Positions 28,545 through 37,490 of a stretch of 64,000 nucleotides of DNA are shown piece by piece (position 1 is the stretch's first letter; every line of letters starts with the position of its first letter). The position numbers and the translations under genes are program-made. Source of the DNA: Pelorhabdus rhamnosifermentans (GTDB taxonomy: Bacteria > Bacillota > Negativicutes > UMGS1260); NCBI RefSeq assembly GCF_018835585.1, contig NZ_JAHGVE010000013.1:62001-126000 (forward strand). Direction: 5' to 3'. Below the pieces are notes generated by a model. The model ran no database searches. It had not been told where the DNA came from and saw only the letters and a program-made list of their open reading frames with translations.

Positions 28545-29843
28545 ATGACTTGTACCCGTTTTTCCGGGGAAGATAGGCCACTTTCTGGCGATTTGGCTGT
28601 GAAAACAGCCATGCATCCCTGTTATTCCCTTGAGGCTCATCATCAATATGCCAGAATGCATATTCCTGTAGCTCCAGCTTGTAATATTAGCTGCAATTAT
28701 TGCAATCGAAAGTTCGATTGTGTCAATGAGAGTCGTCCGGGGGTGACAAGCGAAGTGCTGACACCTGAGCTCAGTCAGAAAAAATTTCAATGGGTAAAAC
28801 GGGAGATGCCCAACTTAAGTGTTGTTGGTATTGCCGGACCTGGTGATGCCTTGGCAAATTGGGATCAGGTAAAACGCAGTATTGAGTTAATTAAGGCTGT
28901 CAGTCCTGAGATAATATTTTGCTTGTCTACGAATGGCCTCATGTTGCCCGAATATGCGCAGGAAATCATTAAGATGGATGTAAAACATGTAACAATTACG
29001 ATGAACTGTCTGGATGCAGCTATTGGTGCCAAACTATATCGGTATGTTGATTATCATGGTCAGCGCTATAGTGGAGAGAAAGGTGCTAGTTTATTGAATC
29101 AGAATCAGTTAGAAGGGCTAAGCTTGCTGACGCAAGGCGGTGTTTTAGTTAAGGTCAACATTGTGATGGTGCCGGGTATCAATGATCGGCATATTCCACA
29201 GGTCGTCAGGAAAGCACGGGATCTGGGAGCTTTTGTAACGAATATTATGCCGCTTATTCCCGCACCGGGCAGTGTCTTTGAGTTCATGCCTCAGACGAGT
29301 ATGAAAGAAATCAATAAAATGCGGGATACATGTCAGATAGACCTGCGCCAAATGCGTCACTGCCAACAATGCCGGGCGGATGCCATCGGTTTGCTTGAGC
29401 AGGATCAATCCCATCAATACCGCTTTACTCAATCTGTCCGTGAAGCTGAGCCTGCGACAAGTAAAAAAATTTACAAAATTGCTGTGACAACTAAATATAA
29501 TCGCTTAGTAGATCTTCATTATGGTCATGCCAAGGAATTTTATGTTTATCAAGTGTCGGGATCAAAATCTTGTCTGGTTGAGATCCGTCAAACACCGCAA
29601 TATTGCCATGGCATTGCTGATTGTGATGCATCGGAAGCGATCAAGCGCGAGGCACTCGAGACATTAACTGATTGTGATGCTCTGTTAACCATGCGCATTG
29701 GTGACAGTGCGCAAAAACGTCTGGAGCAAAAGGGAATTTTAGTTGTTGAATCGTGTAACAGCGTAGAAGAAGGACTTGTGTATGCCTATAAAAAACTGGA
29801 GAGTCCGGGTATGTTGTGTGAAAATGCGAGGGGAATTATATGA
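28545..29843 (+). CDS. nifB: Nitrogenase cofactor synthase NifB, with NifX-like domain
   Basis: Radical SAM enzyme making NifB-co, the 8Fe core of FeMo-co with its central carbide. CNISCNYC (Cys46, 50, 53) is the CX3CX2C [4Fe-4S] motif. After about residue 300 a dinitrogenase iron-molybdenum cofactor-binding (NifX/NafY-like) domain follows (YKIAVTTKYNRLVDLHYGHA). The two-domain form is common in bacteria. It overlaps the ferredoxin gene by four bases. Confidence 0.96.
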   Translation: MTCTRFSGEDRPLSGDLAVKTAMHPCYSLEAHHQYARMHIPVAPACNISCNYCNRKFDCVNESRPGVTSEVLTPELSQKKFQWVKREMPNLSVVGIAGPGDALANWDQVKRSIELIKAVSPEIIFCLSTNGLMLPEYAQEIIKMDVKHVTITMNCLDAAIGAKLYRYVDYHGQRYSGEKGASLLNQNQLEGLSLLTQGGVLVKVNIVMVPGINDRHIPQVVRKARDLGAFVTNIMPLIPAPGSVFEFMPQTSMKEINKMRDTCQIDLRQMRHCQQCRADAIGLLEQDQSHQYRFTQSVREAEPATSKKIYKIAVTTKYNRLVDLHYGHAKEFYVYQVSGSKSCLVEIRQTPQYCHGIADCDASEAIKREALETLTDCDALLTMRIGDSAQKRLEQKGILVVESCNSVEEGLVYAYKKLESPGMLCENARGII

Positions 29844-30148
29844 ATAAACCAAAACGTCATATTTTTGTTTGTACCAGTTCTAGAATCAATGGTCAGCAAA
29901 AGGGTTACTGTCATGCGAACCAATCAGTGGAACTAGTGGAGCAATTTATGGAGGAAATTACGGATCGCGATTTAGGCGGAGAAGTTTTTGTCAGTAATAC
30001 AGGCTGTTTTGGTATTTGTGAAAAGGGACCTATTGTTGTAATTTATCCGGATAATGTTTGGTATGGAGCCGTATCGTCCGATGATGTGGAAGAAATTATG
30101 GAAGAGCATATTGAGAATGATCATATTGTAACGCGCCTGGAAATTTGA
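29840..30148 (+). CDS. [2Fe-2S] thioredoxin-like ferredoxin
   Basis: A 102-aa thioredoxin-fold [2Fe-2S] ferredoxin. HIFVCTSSRINGQQKGYC and NTGCFGICEKGP give the four-cysteine pattern with the widely spaced first pair. A similar C. pasteurianum ferredoxin interacts with the MoFe protein. Its place inside the operon supports a nitrogenase-linked electron or cofactor role, which remains inference. ATG overlaps the nifB stop (ATGA). Confidence 0.88.
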   Translation: MNKPKRHIFVCTSSRINGQQKGYCHANQSVELVEQFMEEITDRDLGGEVFVSNTGCFGICEKGPIVVIYPDNVWYGAVSSDDVEEIMEEHIENDHIVTRLEI

Positions 30149-30172
30149 TATTCATAAAATGGGGGGAATTGT

Positions 30173-30820
30173 ATGGCACCGGATATTGCAGTCTTTGTCG
30201 GTGAAAATGGCATGACTGCCGCCGTGAATGAACAGGGAATATGGAAAATCTATCGGCGACAGTCTTCTGGTGGTTGGCAGGATATCAGGGAATTGTCCAT
30301 TCATATCGATGAAACGGCGGGTTTAGTAAAACTTCGTCAACAATTAGCCAATGTTATCGCTTTTTTTGCTGATTGTCGTATTGTCGTGGCTGCAGTTGTC
30401 ACTGGTATTCCCTTTTTTGAATTTGAAAAAGCAGCTTGTAATGTATGGGAATTCACGGGTTATCCGCAGGATTTTCTTGATTATATTCTTGTTAAGGAAC
30501 AAGAAATGAAAAAACAAACGGCTGTGGTAGAGCCCGTATCTCTGCCGGTTCCTGAAAATTTAGGTAACGGATATTTCCGTATTTCTATCAAAAAAGTTCA
30601 GTCCAATAATTCTGGGTTTACTTCCAAGCAAGTTCTGCAGAATTTTTTGCAGCGGGGTGAGTTTTATTCACTTGACGTTTTATGCAGTCATATTCCGCCT
30701 TGGTTAGAGGGCGAATTACTATTAGGAAAGTATCAAGTGGCGACAGAGCAACGAAATCCTCAGGAAGTTAGACTTACTATTACCAAGTCCTGCTGTTTTG
30801 AGTCTGCGCCGACGTTGTGA
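30173..30820 (+). CDS. AnfO-family nitrogenase accessory protein
   Basis: A 215-aa protein that I place in the AnfO family (Fe-only nitrogenase accessory protein) from its N-terminal IAVFVGENGMTAAVNEQG and the CNVWEFTGYPQDFLDYI region. AnfO function is not established; homologues also occur in clostridial Mo-nif clusters. No anfHDGK genes are here. It starts after GGGGG and its TGA overlaps the start of the next gene. Confidence 0.65.
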   Translation: MAPDIAVFVGENGMTAAVNEQGIWKIYRRQSSGGWQDIRELSIHIDETAGLVKLRQQLANVIAFFADCRIVVAAVVTGIPFFEFEKAACNVWEFTGYPQDFLDYILVKEQEMKKQTAVVEPVSLPVPENLGNGYFRISIKKVQSNNSGFTSKQVLQNFLQRGEFYSLDVLCSHIPPWLEGELLLGKYQVATEQRNPQEVRLTITKSCCFESAPTL

Positions 30821-31887
30821 TGACGCTTCAATTCATGGATAAAACATTGCAGGTTGCTATGAATCAAAAAATTCCAGGTAAGCAATTGCAGGCGTTACAC
30901 CATATTCTCCAACAACTGGGATTGCTCCAGTTTGATGTAGATGTCATGAACTGGCACAGCTATCTGAAGCGTGAAAAAATCACCCTGGATATGCAAAATG
31001 TGCGTGGGTGCGTACCTGTTGAAAAGGCGGCTGTTCATTTGGCTCATGAGTTAGGTTTTTATCATGTTTGCCTGAATTATGTTCATGTGCCGCAACAGGC
31101 ATCAGCGATTACATTGCATACGGTCCTGGCAGAAGCAGAGCGGCTGCAGTTGATTGTTGATTGGCATATTGTCAATTTATCGGAATTAGCAAGAACTGAA
31201 ATAGTCGAACTGTTGTCCATACTCGAAAAATTTGCGGTGCACGGCTTGGTTTGCGGTGATCGTGGCAATTGTTTAGAACCTTTTTCTACCCGGCGTTTAG
31301 TAGGAATCCTTCGTGATTGCGTAGCTTGTGAGCTTGAATTTGAGGGAAATAACGGTTTAGGGCTGGCTGTGGGGAACACGCTGGGCGCCGTGTTGGCAGG
31401 TGCATTAAAATTTGCTGTCGCTGTTGGCGGGGTCGGTAAAGTGGCCGCATTTGAAGAAGTATTGTTTGGTCTGCGTGATTTATTGCATCTACCGCTGGAA
31501 GTGCCTTGTTTGTTGGCTCAAAAGTGTCATGAGGTATGGGCTCTTATGGGATTACAGCTGCCGGAGACAAAACCGATTATTGGTGAGAATATTTTTTCCC
31601 ATGAATCGGGCATTCACGTCGATGGAGTCAATAAATGTCCGGAACTCTATGAAGCTTTTCGTCCGGAAACAGTAGGGTTATCCCGGCATATTGTTATTGG
31701 AAAACACTCTGGAAGCAGTGCAGTCCGCCGGCAGTTGGAGCTGCTGCAGCTTTGTGCTGATGATCAAATGGTCGCAAAGGTGCTTATGAAAGTACGTAGT
31801 CAGGCTGTTAGCCAGAAATCGTCTTTATCGTTGCAGCAACTCAAGTGCATTTATGATGAGGTGCGCCATGAACGTCAAAATAGTTGA
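30820..31887 (+). CDS. nifV: Homocitrate synthase omega subunit
   Basis: Half of a split NifV, as in C. pasteurianum (nifV-omega/nifV-alpha). Homocitrate is the organic ligand of FeMo-co. This 355-aa subunit has the TIM-barrel region with FEGNNGLGLAVGNTLGAVLAG and the HMG-lyase-like GENIFSHESGIHVDG and VIGKHSGSSAV segments, but lacks the N-terminal RDGEQ motif. ATG 30820 and GTG 30817 are both possible; the ribosome site is weak, suggesting coupling to the AnfO-like gene. It overlaps nifV-alpha by 20 bases. Confidence 0.88.
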   Translation: MTLQFMDKTLQVAMNQKIPGKQLQALHHILQQLGLLQFDVDVMNWHSYLKREKITLDMQNVRGCVPVEKAAVHLAHELGFYHVCLNYVHVPQQASAITLHTVLAEAERLQLIVDWHIVNLSELARTEIVELLSILEKFAVHGLVCGDRGNCLEPFSTRRLVGILRDCVACELEFEGNNGLGLAVGNTLGAVLAGALKFAVAVGGVGKVAAFEEVLFGLRDLLHLPLEVPCLLAQKCHEVWALMGLQLPETKPIIGENIFSHESGIHVDGVNKCPELYEAFRPETVGLSRHIVIGKHSGSSAVRRQLELLQLCADDQMVAKVLMKVRSQAVSQKSSLSLQQLKCIYDEVRHERQNS

Positions 31888-32665
31888 CACAACTTTAAGA
31901 GATGGTGAACAGATGGCTGGGGTGGTTTTTCAAGCTGAGGAAAAGCTAGCTATCGCCCGTGCACTTTCGGATGCGGGGGTGTATGCTGTTGAAGCGGGTA
32001 CTCCTGCAATGGGGGAAGAAGAATGTAAGGCGCTAAAAATGATTCTGGCGGCACAGTTGCCAGTGCAAGTCATTGCTTGGAATCGCGCCAAGCGGGAGGA
32101 CATTTTGGCTTCGGTGCAATGTGGATTTACAATGGTTCATATTTCTGTACCCATATCTGATTTGCATATTAGTTATAAGCTGAAACGGAGCCGTGAGTGG
32201 GTCTTGCAGAATTTGGTCGATTCCGTCTTGTTTGCACGCGATTTAGGTTGCCGAGTTGTTGTGGGGACGGAAGATACTTCGCGAGCTGATCCTAAATTTT
32301 TTTTACAAGTGGCTAACACGGTGGCCAAACTAGGCGTCGAACGCATTCGTTATTCTGATACGGTGGGGTGTATGGAACCTTTTGCTGTATATCGCATCAT
32401 GAGTCGGCTTGTCAACTCTTGTGTTTTGCCCGTTGAAATGCATGTCCATAATGATTACGGTTTGGCGACGGCAAACACTCTGGCGGCTGTTCAGGCGGGT
32501 GTTCGGTTGGTGAGTGTGACTGTTACAGGCATGGGAGAAAGAGCTGGCAACGCGTCATTGGAAGAAGTGGTCTTGGCACTTCACAGTCTCTATGGTTATG
32601 AGACCGGAATTGAACGGGCTAAAATGCCATTATTGACAGAGCAGGTAAGACAAATAAAAAAATAA
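31868..32665 (+). CDS. nifV: Homocitrate synthase alpha subunit
   Basis: The catalytic half of split NifV, 265 aa. DTTLRDGEQMAGVVF at the N-terminus and MHVHNDYGLATANT are the metal- and acetyl-CoA-site signatures of the homocitrate/isopropylmalate synthase family. It ends where full NifV would continue into the C-terminal part supplied by the omega subunit. ATG 31868 follows GAGGTG. Last gene of the operon. Confidence 0.92.
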   Translation: MNVKIVDTTLRDGEQMAGVVFQAEEKLAIARALSDAGVYAVEAGTPAMGEEECKALKMILAAQLPVQVIAWNRAKREDILASVQCGFTMVHISVPISDLHISYKLKRSREWVLQNLVDSVLFARDLGCRVVVGTEDTSRADPKFFLQVANTVAKLGVERIRYSDTVGCMEPFAVYRIMSRLVNSCVLPVEMHVHNDYGLATANTLAAVQAGVRLVSVTVTGMGERAGNASLEEVVLALHSLYGYETGIERAKMPLLTEQVRQIKK

Positions 32666-32701
32666 ATTTTTTAAATCTAATAAAAAAGGAATATTTTTAC
32701 A

Positions 32702-32738
32702 GAACGGCGAATATTTTCCTTATGGGAAAGGTTTGCCG
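32702..32738 (+). terminator. Terminator of the nif operon
   Basis: An imperfect stem with ACGGC and GCCGT ends and TTTCC/GGAAA in the middle, followed by a T-run, lies 36 bases after nifV-alpha. Confidence 0.75.
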
Positions 32739-32763
32739 TTTTTGTTCTTAACAGGGGCCCAGT

Positions 32764-32793
32764 TTGACAATTATGGCAAATCTATGCTAAAAT
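32764..32793 (+). promoter_or_regulatory. Sigma-A promoter of yabE
   Basis: TTGACA (32764-32769), 18 bases, TAAAAT (32788-32793), just before the AAAGGGGG ribosome site of the next gene. Confidence 0.65.
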
Positions 32794-32822
32794 ATTAATC
32801 CATAAAGGAAAGGGGGTATTAA

Positions 32823-33812
32823 ATGAGTGATGCAAAGCCCGTATTTTCCGCAAAAGGGCGCAAAAGATTGGCCATTTTTCTTGTGCTAATCATCACATCA
32901 CTATTGGCAACTGGGTTTGTGTGGGCAACGAAAAAAGTTAACATTACAGTCGATGATAAAGAGCTAACTATTATAACTTATTATTCCAATGCAAAGGATG
33001 TGCTCGCGCAAGCTGGCTTGACAATCGGGCCAAGTGATGAGGTTCGAATGTCAACAGAAAAGCTGGTAAACGGTACGCACATTCAGGTCTATCGTGCCAT
33101 ACCACTATGGATAACTTATCAAGGAAAAACTACCCAGATTGTTTCAGGTCAGCCAACTGTGGGTGAAGCTATCGCTGCTATGGGGATTTCGGCAGACAAT
33201 ATTGAGCTGACTCCCGATGCAAGTACACCTGTAGTGCCGAATATGAATATTCGAGCAGTTGTCTTAACTGAAAAGCTTGTTAATGAACAGGTCGAGGATC
33301 CCATTCCTGTTGTTCATCAAAGCGATGCCAATTTAGAAAAAGGTGTCGAACAAATGACTAGTGAGGGAAAAGCAGGGACCAAACAGATTACCGTAAAAAA
33401 ATATTTTGCTGATGGTCAAGAGGTAAAATCGGAAATTGTTGGTGAAACCGTATTAGTACCTGCTCAGCCGCAGGTGATTCAAGTTGGAAGTCGCGAGACA
33501 GTGCAAACATCACGGGGCAATATGCGCTTTCGGCGTATTGCATATATGGAAGCGACGGCTTACCACCCCAACGACGGCTCCGGTTCTGGTATTACGGCAA
33601 CCGGGGTTCGTGCCCGCTACGGCATTGTGGCTGTAGATCCTGATGTTATTCCGCTAGGAACGCGTCTTTACATACCTGGTTACGGCTTAGCTTTGGCAGC
33701 GGATACTGGTGGAGCTATTGTGGGTGACAAAATTGATTTGTGCATGGAAGATTACGATGAGGCTTATGCTTTTGGCCGACGTACTATGAAAGTCTATATA
33801 TTAGGTGATTAG
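32823..33812 (+). CDS. yabE: YabE-like cell-wall protein (DUF348, G5, 3D domains)
   Basis: A 329-aa exported protein. One membrane/signal segment (about 17-36) precedes two DUF348 repeats (about 38-150), a G5-like region (about 165-225) and a C-terminal 3D domain with EATAYHPNDGSGSGITATG and the aspartates of AADTGGAIVGDKIDLCM, as in lytic transglycosylase-like Rpf/Sps proteins. YabE likely remodels peptidoglycan. It precedes rnmV as in Bacillus. A strong terminator follows. Confidence 0.9.
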   Translation: MSDAKPVFSAKGRKRLAIFLVLIITSLLATGFVWATKKVNITVDDKELTIITYYSNAKDVLAQAGLTIGPSDEVRMSTEKLVNGTHIQVYRAIPLWITYQGKTTQIVSGQPTVGEAIAAMGISADNIELTPDASTPVVPNMNIRAVVLTEKLVNEQVEDPIPVVHQSDANLEKGVEQMTSEGKAGTKQITVKKYFADGQEVKSEIVGETVLVPAQPQVIQVGSRETVQTSRGNMRFRRIAYMEATAYHPNDGSGSGITATGVRARYGIVAVDPDVIPLGTRLYIPGYGLALAADTGGAIVGDKIDLCMEDYDEAYAFGRRTMKVYILGD

Positions 33813-33823
33813 TAGGTTGAAAT

Positions 33824-33861
33824 CGAAAAAAACGCAGGGTGTAAGCCCTGCGCTTTTTTCG
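33824..33861 (+). terminator. Terminator between yabE and rnmV
   Basis: CGCAGGG and CCCTGCG flanked by A-run and T-run arms around TGTAAG; ends the yabE transcript. Confidence 0.85.
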
Positions 33862-33892
33862 CATCGGAGAGAATGTGAAGAGGCGGTATTGT

Positions 33893-34435
33893 ATGCTAAA
33901 GGAAGTCATTATTGTTGAAGGAAAACAGGATATTGTAGCTGTAAAGAAGGCCATTGATGCAGAGTGCATTGCAACAGGCGGTTATTCTCTGCTTACAAAA
34001 ACGATTGAAAAAATCGGACAGGCATATGAAAAACGTGGGATTATTATTTTGACTGATCCCGATAGCCCTGGCGAGAGAATTCGCAGGTATCTTGTTAAAC
34101 GATTTCCCTATGCACAGCATGCCTATATTTCTCGTGCTGCTGCTACAGCGAATGGTGATATTGGCGTTGAACAGGCTTCAGCTCAGTCTATTCGTTTAGC
34201 GCTTGCTAAACTTCATTGTACGACGTTTGAACCTGGAAATGAATTTACCTATGCTGACTTGGTTGATGACAATTTAACGGGCCACAGTGATGCGGCAATT
34301 CGTCGTAAATTGCTTGGTGAAATACTTGGAATTGGTTATGCTAATGCCAAGACTTTTTTGCAGCGACTCAATCACTATGGTGTTACCCGCGCGGCTTATC
34401 AAGCGGCTATCATTCAATTGGAGGCAAAACAATGA
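33893..34435 (+). CDS. rnmV: Ribonuclease M5
   Basis: Processes the 5S rRNA precursor. A 180-aa Toprim-domain protein: EVIIVEGKQDIVAVKKAID has the catalytic Glu, and ILTDPDSPGERIRR the DxD motif. ATG 33893 follows AGAGGCGG. Its stop overlaps the rsmA start by four bases, matching the conserved rnmV-rsmA pair. Confidence 0.94.
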   Translation: MLKEVIIVEGKQDIVAVKKAIDAECIATGGYSLLTKTIEKIGQAYEKRGIIILTDPDSPGERIRRYLVKRFPYAQHAYISRAAATANGDIGVEQASAQSIRLALAKLHCTTFEPGNEFTYADLVDDNLTGHSDAAIRRKLLGEILGIGYANAKTFLQRLNHYGVTRAAYQAAIIQLEAKQ

Positions 34436-35295
34436 AAGCTCCCTGTATTGCGCAGCGTGATGTGACGTTACATATTTTGAAAACTTTTCATCTTGTTATG
34501 AATAAGAAATTAGGTCAGAATTTCTTGATTGATTCGCATGTTGTCAATAAGATTGTTGAGGCTGCGGAAATTACCCCGGAGGATAAGGTTTTGGAGATTG
34601 GTCCGGGCATTGGTACTTTGACCCAAGGGTTGGCAGAAGCAGGCGCAAGTGTTGTGGGTGTGGAGCTAGATAAAAAATTGATTGATGTTCTTGGTAAAAC
34701 GCTTGCTGATTATGATCAGGTTCGTATTGTGCATGGTGATATTTTAAAAATCGACATTTCTCGGGAAATAGCAGCGGAATCCTATAAAGTTGTTGCTAAT
34801 TTGCCTTATTATATTACAACACCCATTATTATGAAGCTTCTTGAAGAACGGCTTCCCATTTCCTTACTTGTTACGATGATTCAAAAAGAAGTAGCTTTAA
34901 GGATGATTGCCAGTCCGGGCAGTAAGGACTATGGTGCCCTCTCTGTTGCTGTTCAATATTATACAGAGCCGGAAATTGTTTTTATTGTTCCGCCCGCGTC
35001 ATTTATTCCAGCTCCTGCTGTTCATTCAGCTGTGTTACGTTGCCGGATTCGTAAAATGCCACCGATTGCTGTTGAAAGTGAAAGGGATTTTTTTAAGGTA
35101 GTCAAGGCGGCTTTTTGCCAACGGCGTAAAACGCTTAGCAATTCCTTGAAAGGCGGGGGTTTTGAAGCAAATGACATAGCCACCATGCTTGATAGGGCAA
35201 AAATTGAGGGCCAACGACGTGGTGAAACATTGGCCCTTGCTGATTTTGGTGCTTTAGCTAATGCTTATACGGCACTGATTCGTGAAAGAGGATAG
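34432..35295 (+). CDS. rsmA: 16S rRNA dimethyladenosine transferase
   Basis: KsgA dimethylates two adjacent adenines near the 3' end of 16S rRNA. KKLGQNFLID, LEIGPGIGTLTQGLAE and VANLPYYITTPI (the NLPY catalytic motif) are diagnostic. Length 287 aa. Translationally coupled to rnmV. Confidence 0.96.
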   Translation: MKAPCIAQRDVTLHILKTFHLVMNKKLGQNFLIDSHVVNKIVEAAEITPEDKVLEIGPGIGTLTQGLAEAGASVVGVELDKKLIDVLGKTLADYDQVRIVHGDILKIDISREIAAESYKVVANLPYYITTPIIMKLLEERLPISLLVTMIQKEVALRMIASPGSKDYGALSVAVQYYTEPEIVFIVPPASFIPAPAVHSAVLRCRIRKMPPIAVESERDFFKVVKAAFCQRRKTLSNSLKGGGFEANDIATMLDRAKIEGQRRGETLALADFGALANAYTALIRERG

Positions 35296-35321
35296 AGTAG
35301 AAGGGTCATTGAGCGATTATG

Positions 35322-35358
35322 TTGAGGAGCCGTTTCTTTGGAGGCGCTCCTCTTTGTT
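35322..35358. terminator. Terminator between rsmA and cheW
   Basis: GAGGAGC and GCTCCTC form the stem, followed on the + strand by TTTGTTTTT; located between convergent genes. Confidence 0.7.
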
Positions 35359-35366
35359 TTTAACTT

Positions 35367-35837
35367 TTACACGACATTTTTTAATTCTTTTTCTTCTTTT
35401 CCTGTTAAAATTTTGTTCATATCAAGTGCAATAATCAGTCGATTCTCTACTTTTCCAATGCCTAAGATATAGTTGGAGCTTATTCCACCCGTGACAGTAG
35501 GGGCGTCTTCCATTTCTTCTGATGCAATGGGGATAATTTCCAGTACATCATCAACAACAATTCCGCACTTCTTATTATCAATGTTTATCACCATGATTCG
35601 GGTGGTATCTTTCTCGACAGTAGTCCCTAGGCCAAAACGTTTTTTTAAATCAATAATTGGAATGACATTGCTGCGTAAGTTCATGATTCCCTCAACAAAA
35701 TCCGGCATTCCAGGCATGGCTAGGGTTTTCCCCTGGCGAGTTATTTCGTGAACTTGTTCTATTGGAATTCCGTATTCATAAATTATTTTGTTGTTTTCCA
35801 GCGTAAAGACGACTAATTTTATGCTCTCTTTTGCCAT
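35367..35837 (-). CDS. cheW: Chemotaxis coupling protein CheW
   Basis: A 156-aa CheW-domain adaptor linking chemoreceptors to CheA. EYGIPIEQVHEITR, GIMNLRSNVIPIIDLKKRFG and GIVVDDVLEII are the typical beta-barrel signatures. It follows the soluble chemoreceptor gene by 14 bases and shares its riboswitch-controlled transcript. No cheA is in the window. Confidence 0.94.
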   Translation of the reverse strand: MAKESIKLVVFTLENNKIIYEYGIPIEQVHEITRQGKTLAMPGMPDFVEGIMNLRSNVIPIIDLKKRFGLGTTVEKDTTRIMVINIDNKKCGIVVDDVLEIIPIASEEMEDAPTVTGGISSNYILGIGKVENRLIIALDMNKILTGKEEKELKNVV

Positions 35838-35851
35838 TATACGAAACCTCC

Positions 35852-37018
35852 TTATAAATCGGCAGCAGTGTGTGACAGTTTTTGAGCCAGTGCAGTCATT
35901 TCTTCGATACTGGCATTCACTTCTTGTGTTGCTGCAGCAGTTTCTTCCACTACTGCTAATGTAGACTCCGAGGCCTCTGCGGTTTCATTCATTGATTTAT
36001 TGATTTCTTTAGTCAATTCTTTAATTTGTACAACCGTATTCTTAGAGTCTGCCGACAACTTTCTGATTTCCTCGGCGACTACGCCAAATCCCAAGCCTGC
36101 TTCGCCAACTCTAGCTGCTTCGATAGCTGCGTTGAGGCCCAGCATTTTTGTTTCATCAGCAATTTCTTTAATAAAGTTCATTACGTCGTTTATTTTGTCT
36201 AAGAGTTCTTTTGACTTTCCAATTTCGCCATGAAGTTGTTGCTGATTGTCACTCACGTTGTTTGTAGCGGCAGTAATTTGTTCTATTGCAGTGGCTACGC
36301 CGGTAAGTCCTTCGTCTAAGGAGCTTGCAATATGCTTGAGATCATCCGCTAATTTCCGCGGTAAAGATATTCCAAAAGCACCAACAGCTTCGCCTGTTTC
36401 TTCATCCATCAGGGGGTAGGAGGCTGCAATCACGGGGTAACCATAGACAGATTCATCAATATCTTCAGTAACCAGCTTTTTTTGCTTAATAGCCTCATCG
36501 GGAGTGCTGCCCGCTCTTAAGGGGTTTCCAACCTGTAGTTCGAGCATGTCGAATTTTTGAGAAGGTTGCCGCTTAAGGAATTTTTCTTTATCCGTTATCC
36601 ACATGAAGCCACCTTCGGGTAATAGGTCAGCTACGACGGGAGCAAAAGATTCAAAAGCATTTACAATTTTATGTTGACGTGGAATGGTGAGTGCCCATGC
36701 ACCGATGATTTCCGTATCGTTTTCATTCCAGATAGGTCCGCTATAGGTGAATAATCTAACGCCATATACATTTCTTGGGATGCGTGCGGATACCACTTTT
36801 CTAGCTTGGATGGCTTGGGCAGAAGGTCCGCTTTTACTAAATCCCCCGTCTACTTGTAGACCGGGTATTTCAAACTTATGATTTTCAATGTAGGTGACTT
36901 TATCAAGGGTAGTAATGAAGAAGCTAGCTCCATCTTCGAAGGCTGTCAGAACAATATTAAAATAAGCTTTCACAAATTCTAATTCTTTCATGTGTACATG
37001 TAAATTATTTACTTCCAT
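35852..37018 (-). CDS. Soluble methyl-accepting chemotaxis protein
   Basis: A 388-aa cytoplasmic chemoreceptor without membrane segments. The N-terminal half (about 10-225) is a sensor region I cannot name. The C-terminal signalling domain contains the highly conserved hairpin [20 protein letters not shown] and [15 protein letters not shown]. It is followed by its own cheW. A cyclic-di-GMP-I aptamer and a terminator hairpin lie in its leader, so its expression is probably linked to second-messenger level. Ligand unknown. Confidence 0.92.
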   Translation of the reverse strand: MEVNNLHVHMKELEFVKAYFNIVLTAFEDGASFFITTLDKVTYIENHKFEIPGLQVDGGFSKSGPSAQAIQARKVVSARIPRNVYGVRLFTYSGPIWNENDTEIIGAWALTIPRQHKIVNAFESFAPVVADLLPEGGFMWITDKEKFLKRQPSQKFDMLELQVGNPLRAGSTPDEAIKQKKLVTEDIDESVYGYPVIAASYPLMDEETGEAVGAFGISLPRKLADDLKHIASSLDEGLTGVATAIEQITAATNNVSDNQQQLHGEIGKSKELLDKINDVMNFIKEIADETKMLGLNAAIEAARVGEAGLGFGVVAEEIRKLSADSKNTVVQIKELTKEINKSMNETAEASESTLAVVEETAAATQEVNASIEEMTALAQKLSHTAADL

Positions 37019-37200
37019 TTTCTCTCAACCCCTTGCAGCTTAATTTTAACGTTTCGTGCGACAGATTCTATTATAAAGTTTTTACCAGAATAATATTCGA
37101 AATTAGTCGCCTATTGGAGTGCTCTTGTTACCTCCCTTGCACATGGACAATTTGACCAGTTTCTAATAATTATCGGTAAAAAACTAATAGTTGCTAAAAA

Positions 37201-37230
37201 GCGTCAGATTTTCTGAGAAAATTCTGACGC
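37201..37230 (-). terminator. Terminator/expression platform of the c-di-GMP riboswitch
   Basis: On the minus strand GCGTCAG and CTGACGC close an inner A/T-rich stem and are followed by TTTTTAG. It sits directly downstream of the aptamer and about 180 bases before the chemoreceptor ATG, the normal place for a regulated terminator. Confidence 0.75.
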
Positions 37231-37246
37231 AATAAGGTTTTAATGC

Positions 37247-37330
37247 TTCAATAGCAACCTGGCAATCATAGAAAATAAATCCGTAGACCCAAGGCTTTGC
37301 GTCCCTATCTTTCGATAAGTTTGCTAATAT
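37247..37330 (-). ncRNA. Cyclic-di-GMP-I (GEMM) riboswitch
   Basis: Read on the minus strand: a P1 stem from TAGCAA and TTGCTA; a GAAA tetraloop in ATCGAAAGAT; the hallmark GGGACGCAAAGCC; and the tetraloop-receptor-like CTATGATTGCCAGG. The order and spacing match the GEMM-I aptamer. With the terminator at 37201-37230 it should control transcription of the chemoreceptor-cheW unit. Direction of response (on or off) cannot be told by eye. Confidence 0.92.
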
Positions 37331-37490
37331 TTTATTGTCATTATGTTGGAGATATTGAGCTAACTAACACTTATCTGTTATTTTAAAACAGATAAGACAA
37401 AAGTACTATTGGCATGATGTATCAAATTTAAAGTAAAAAAAAAGCAAATTATTGTATTTTAAACACAATGGTTCCCGTTATATGGAAATT

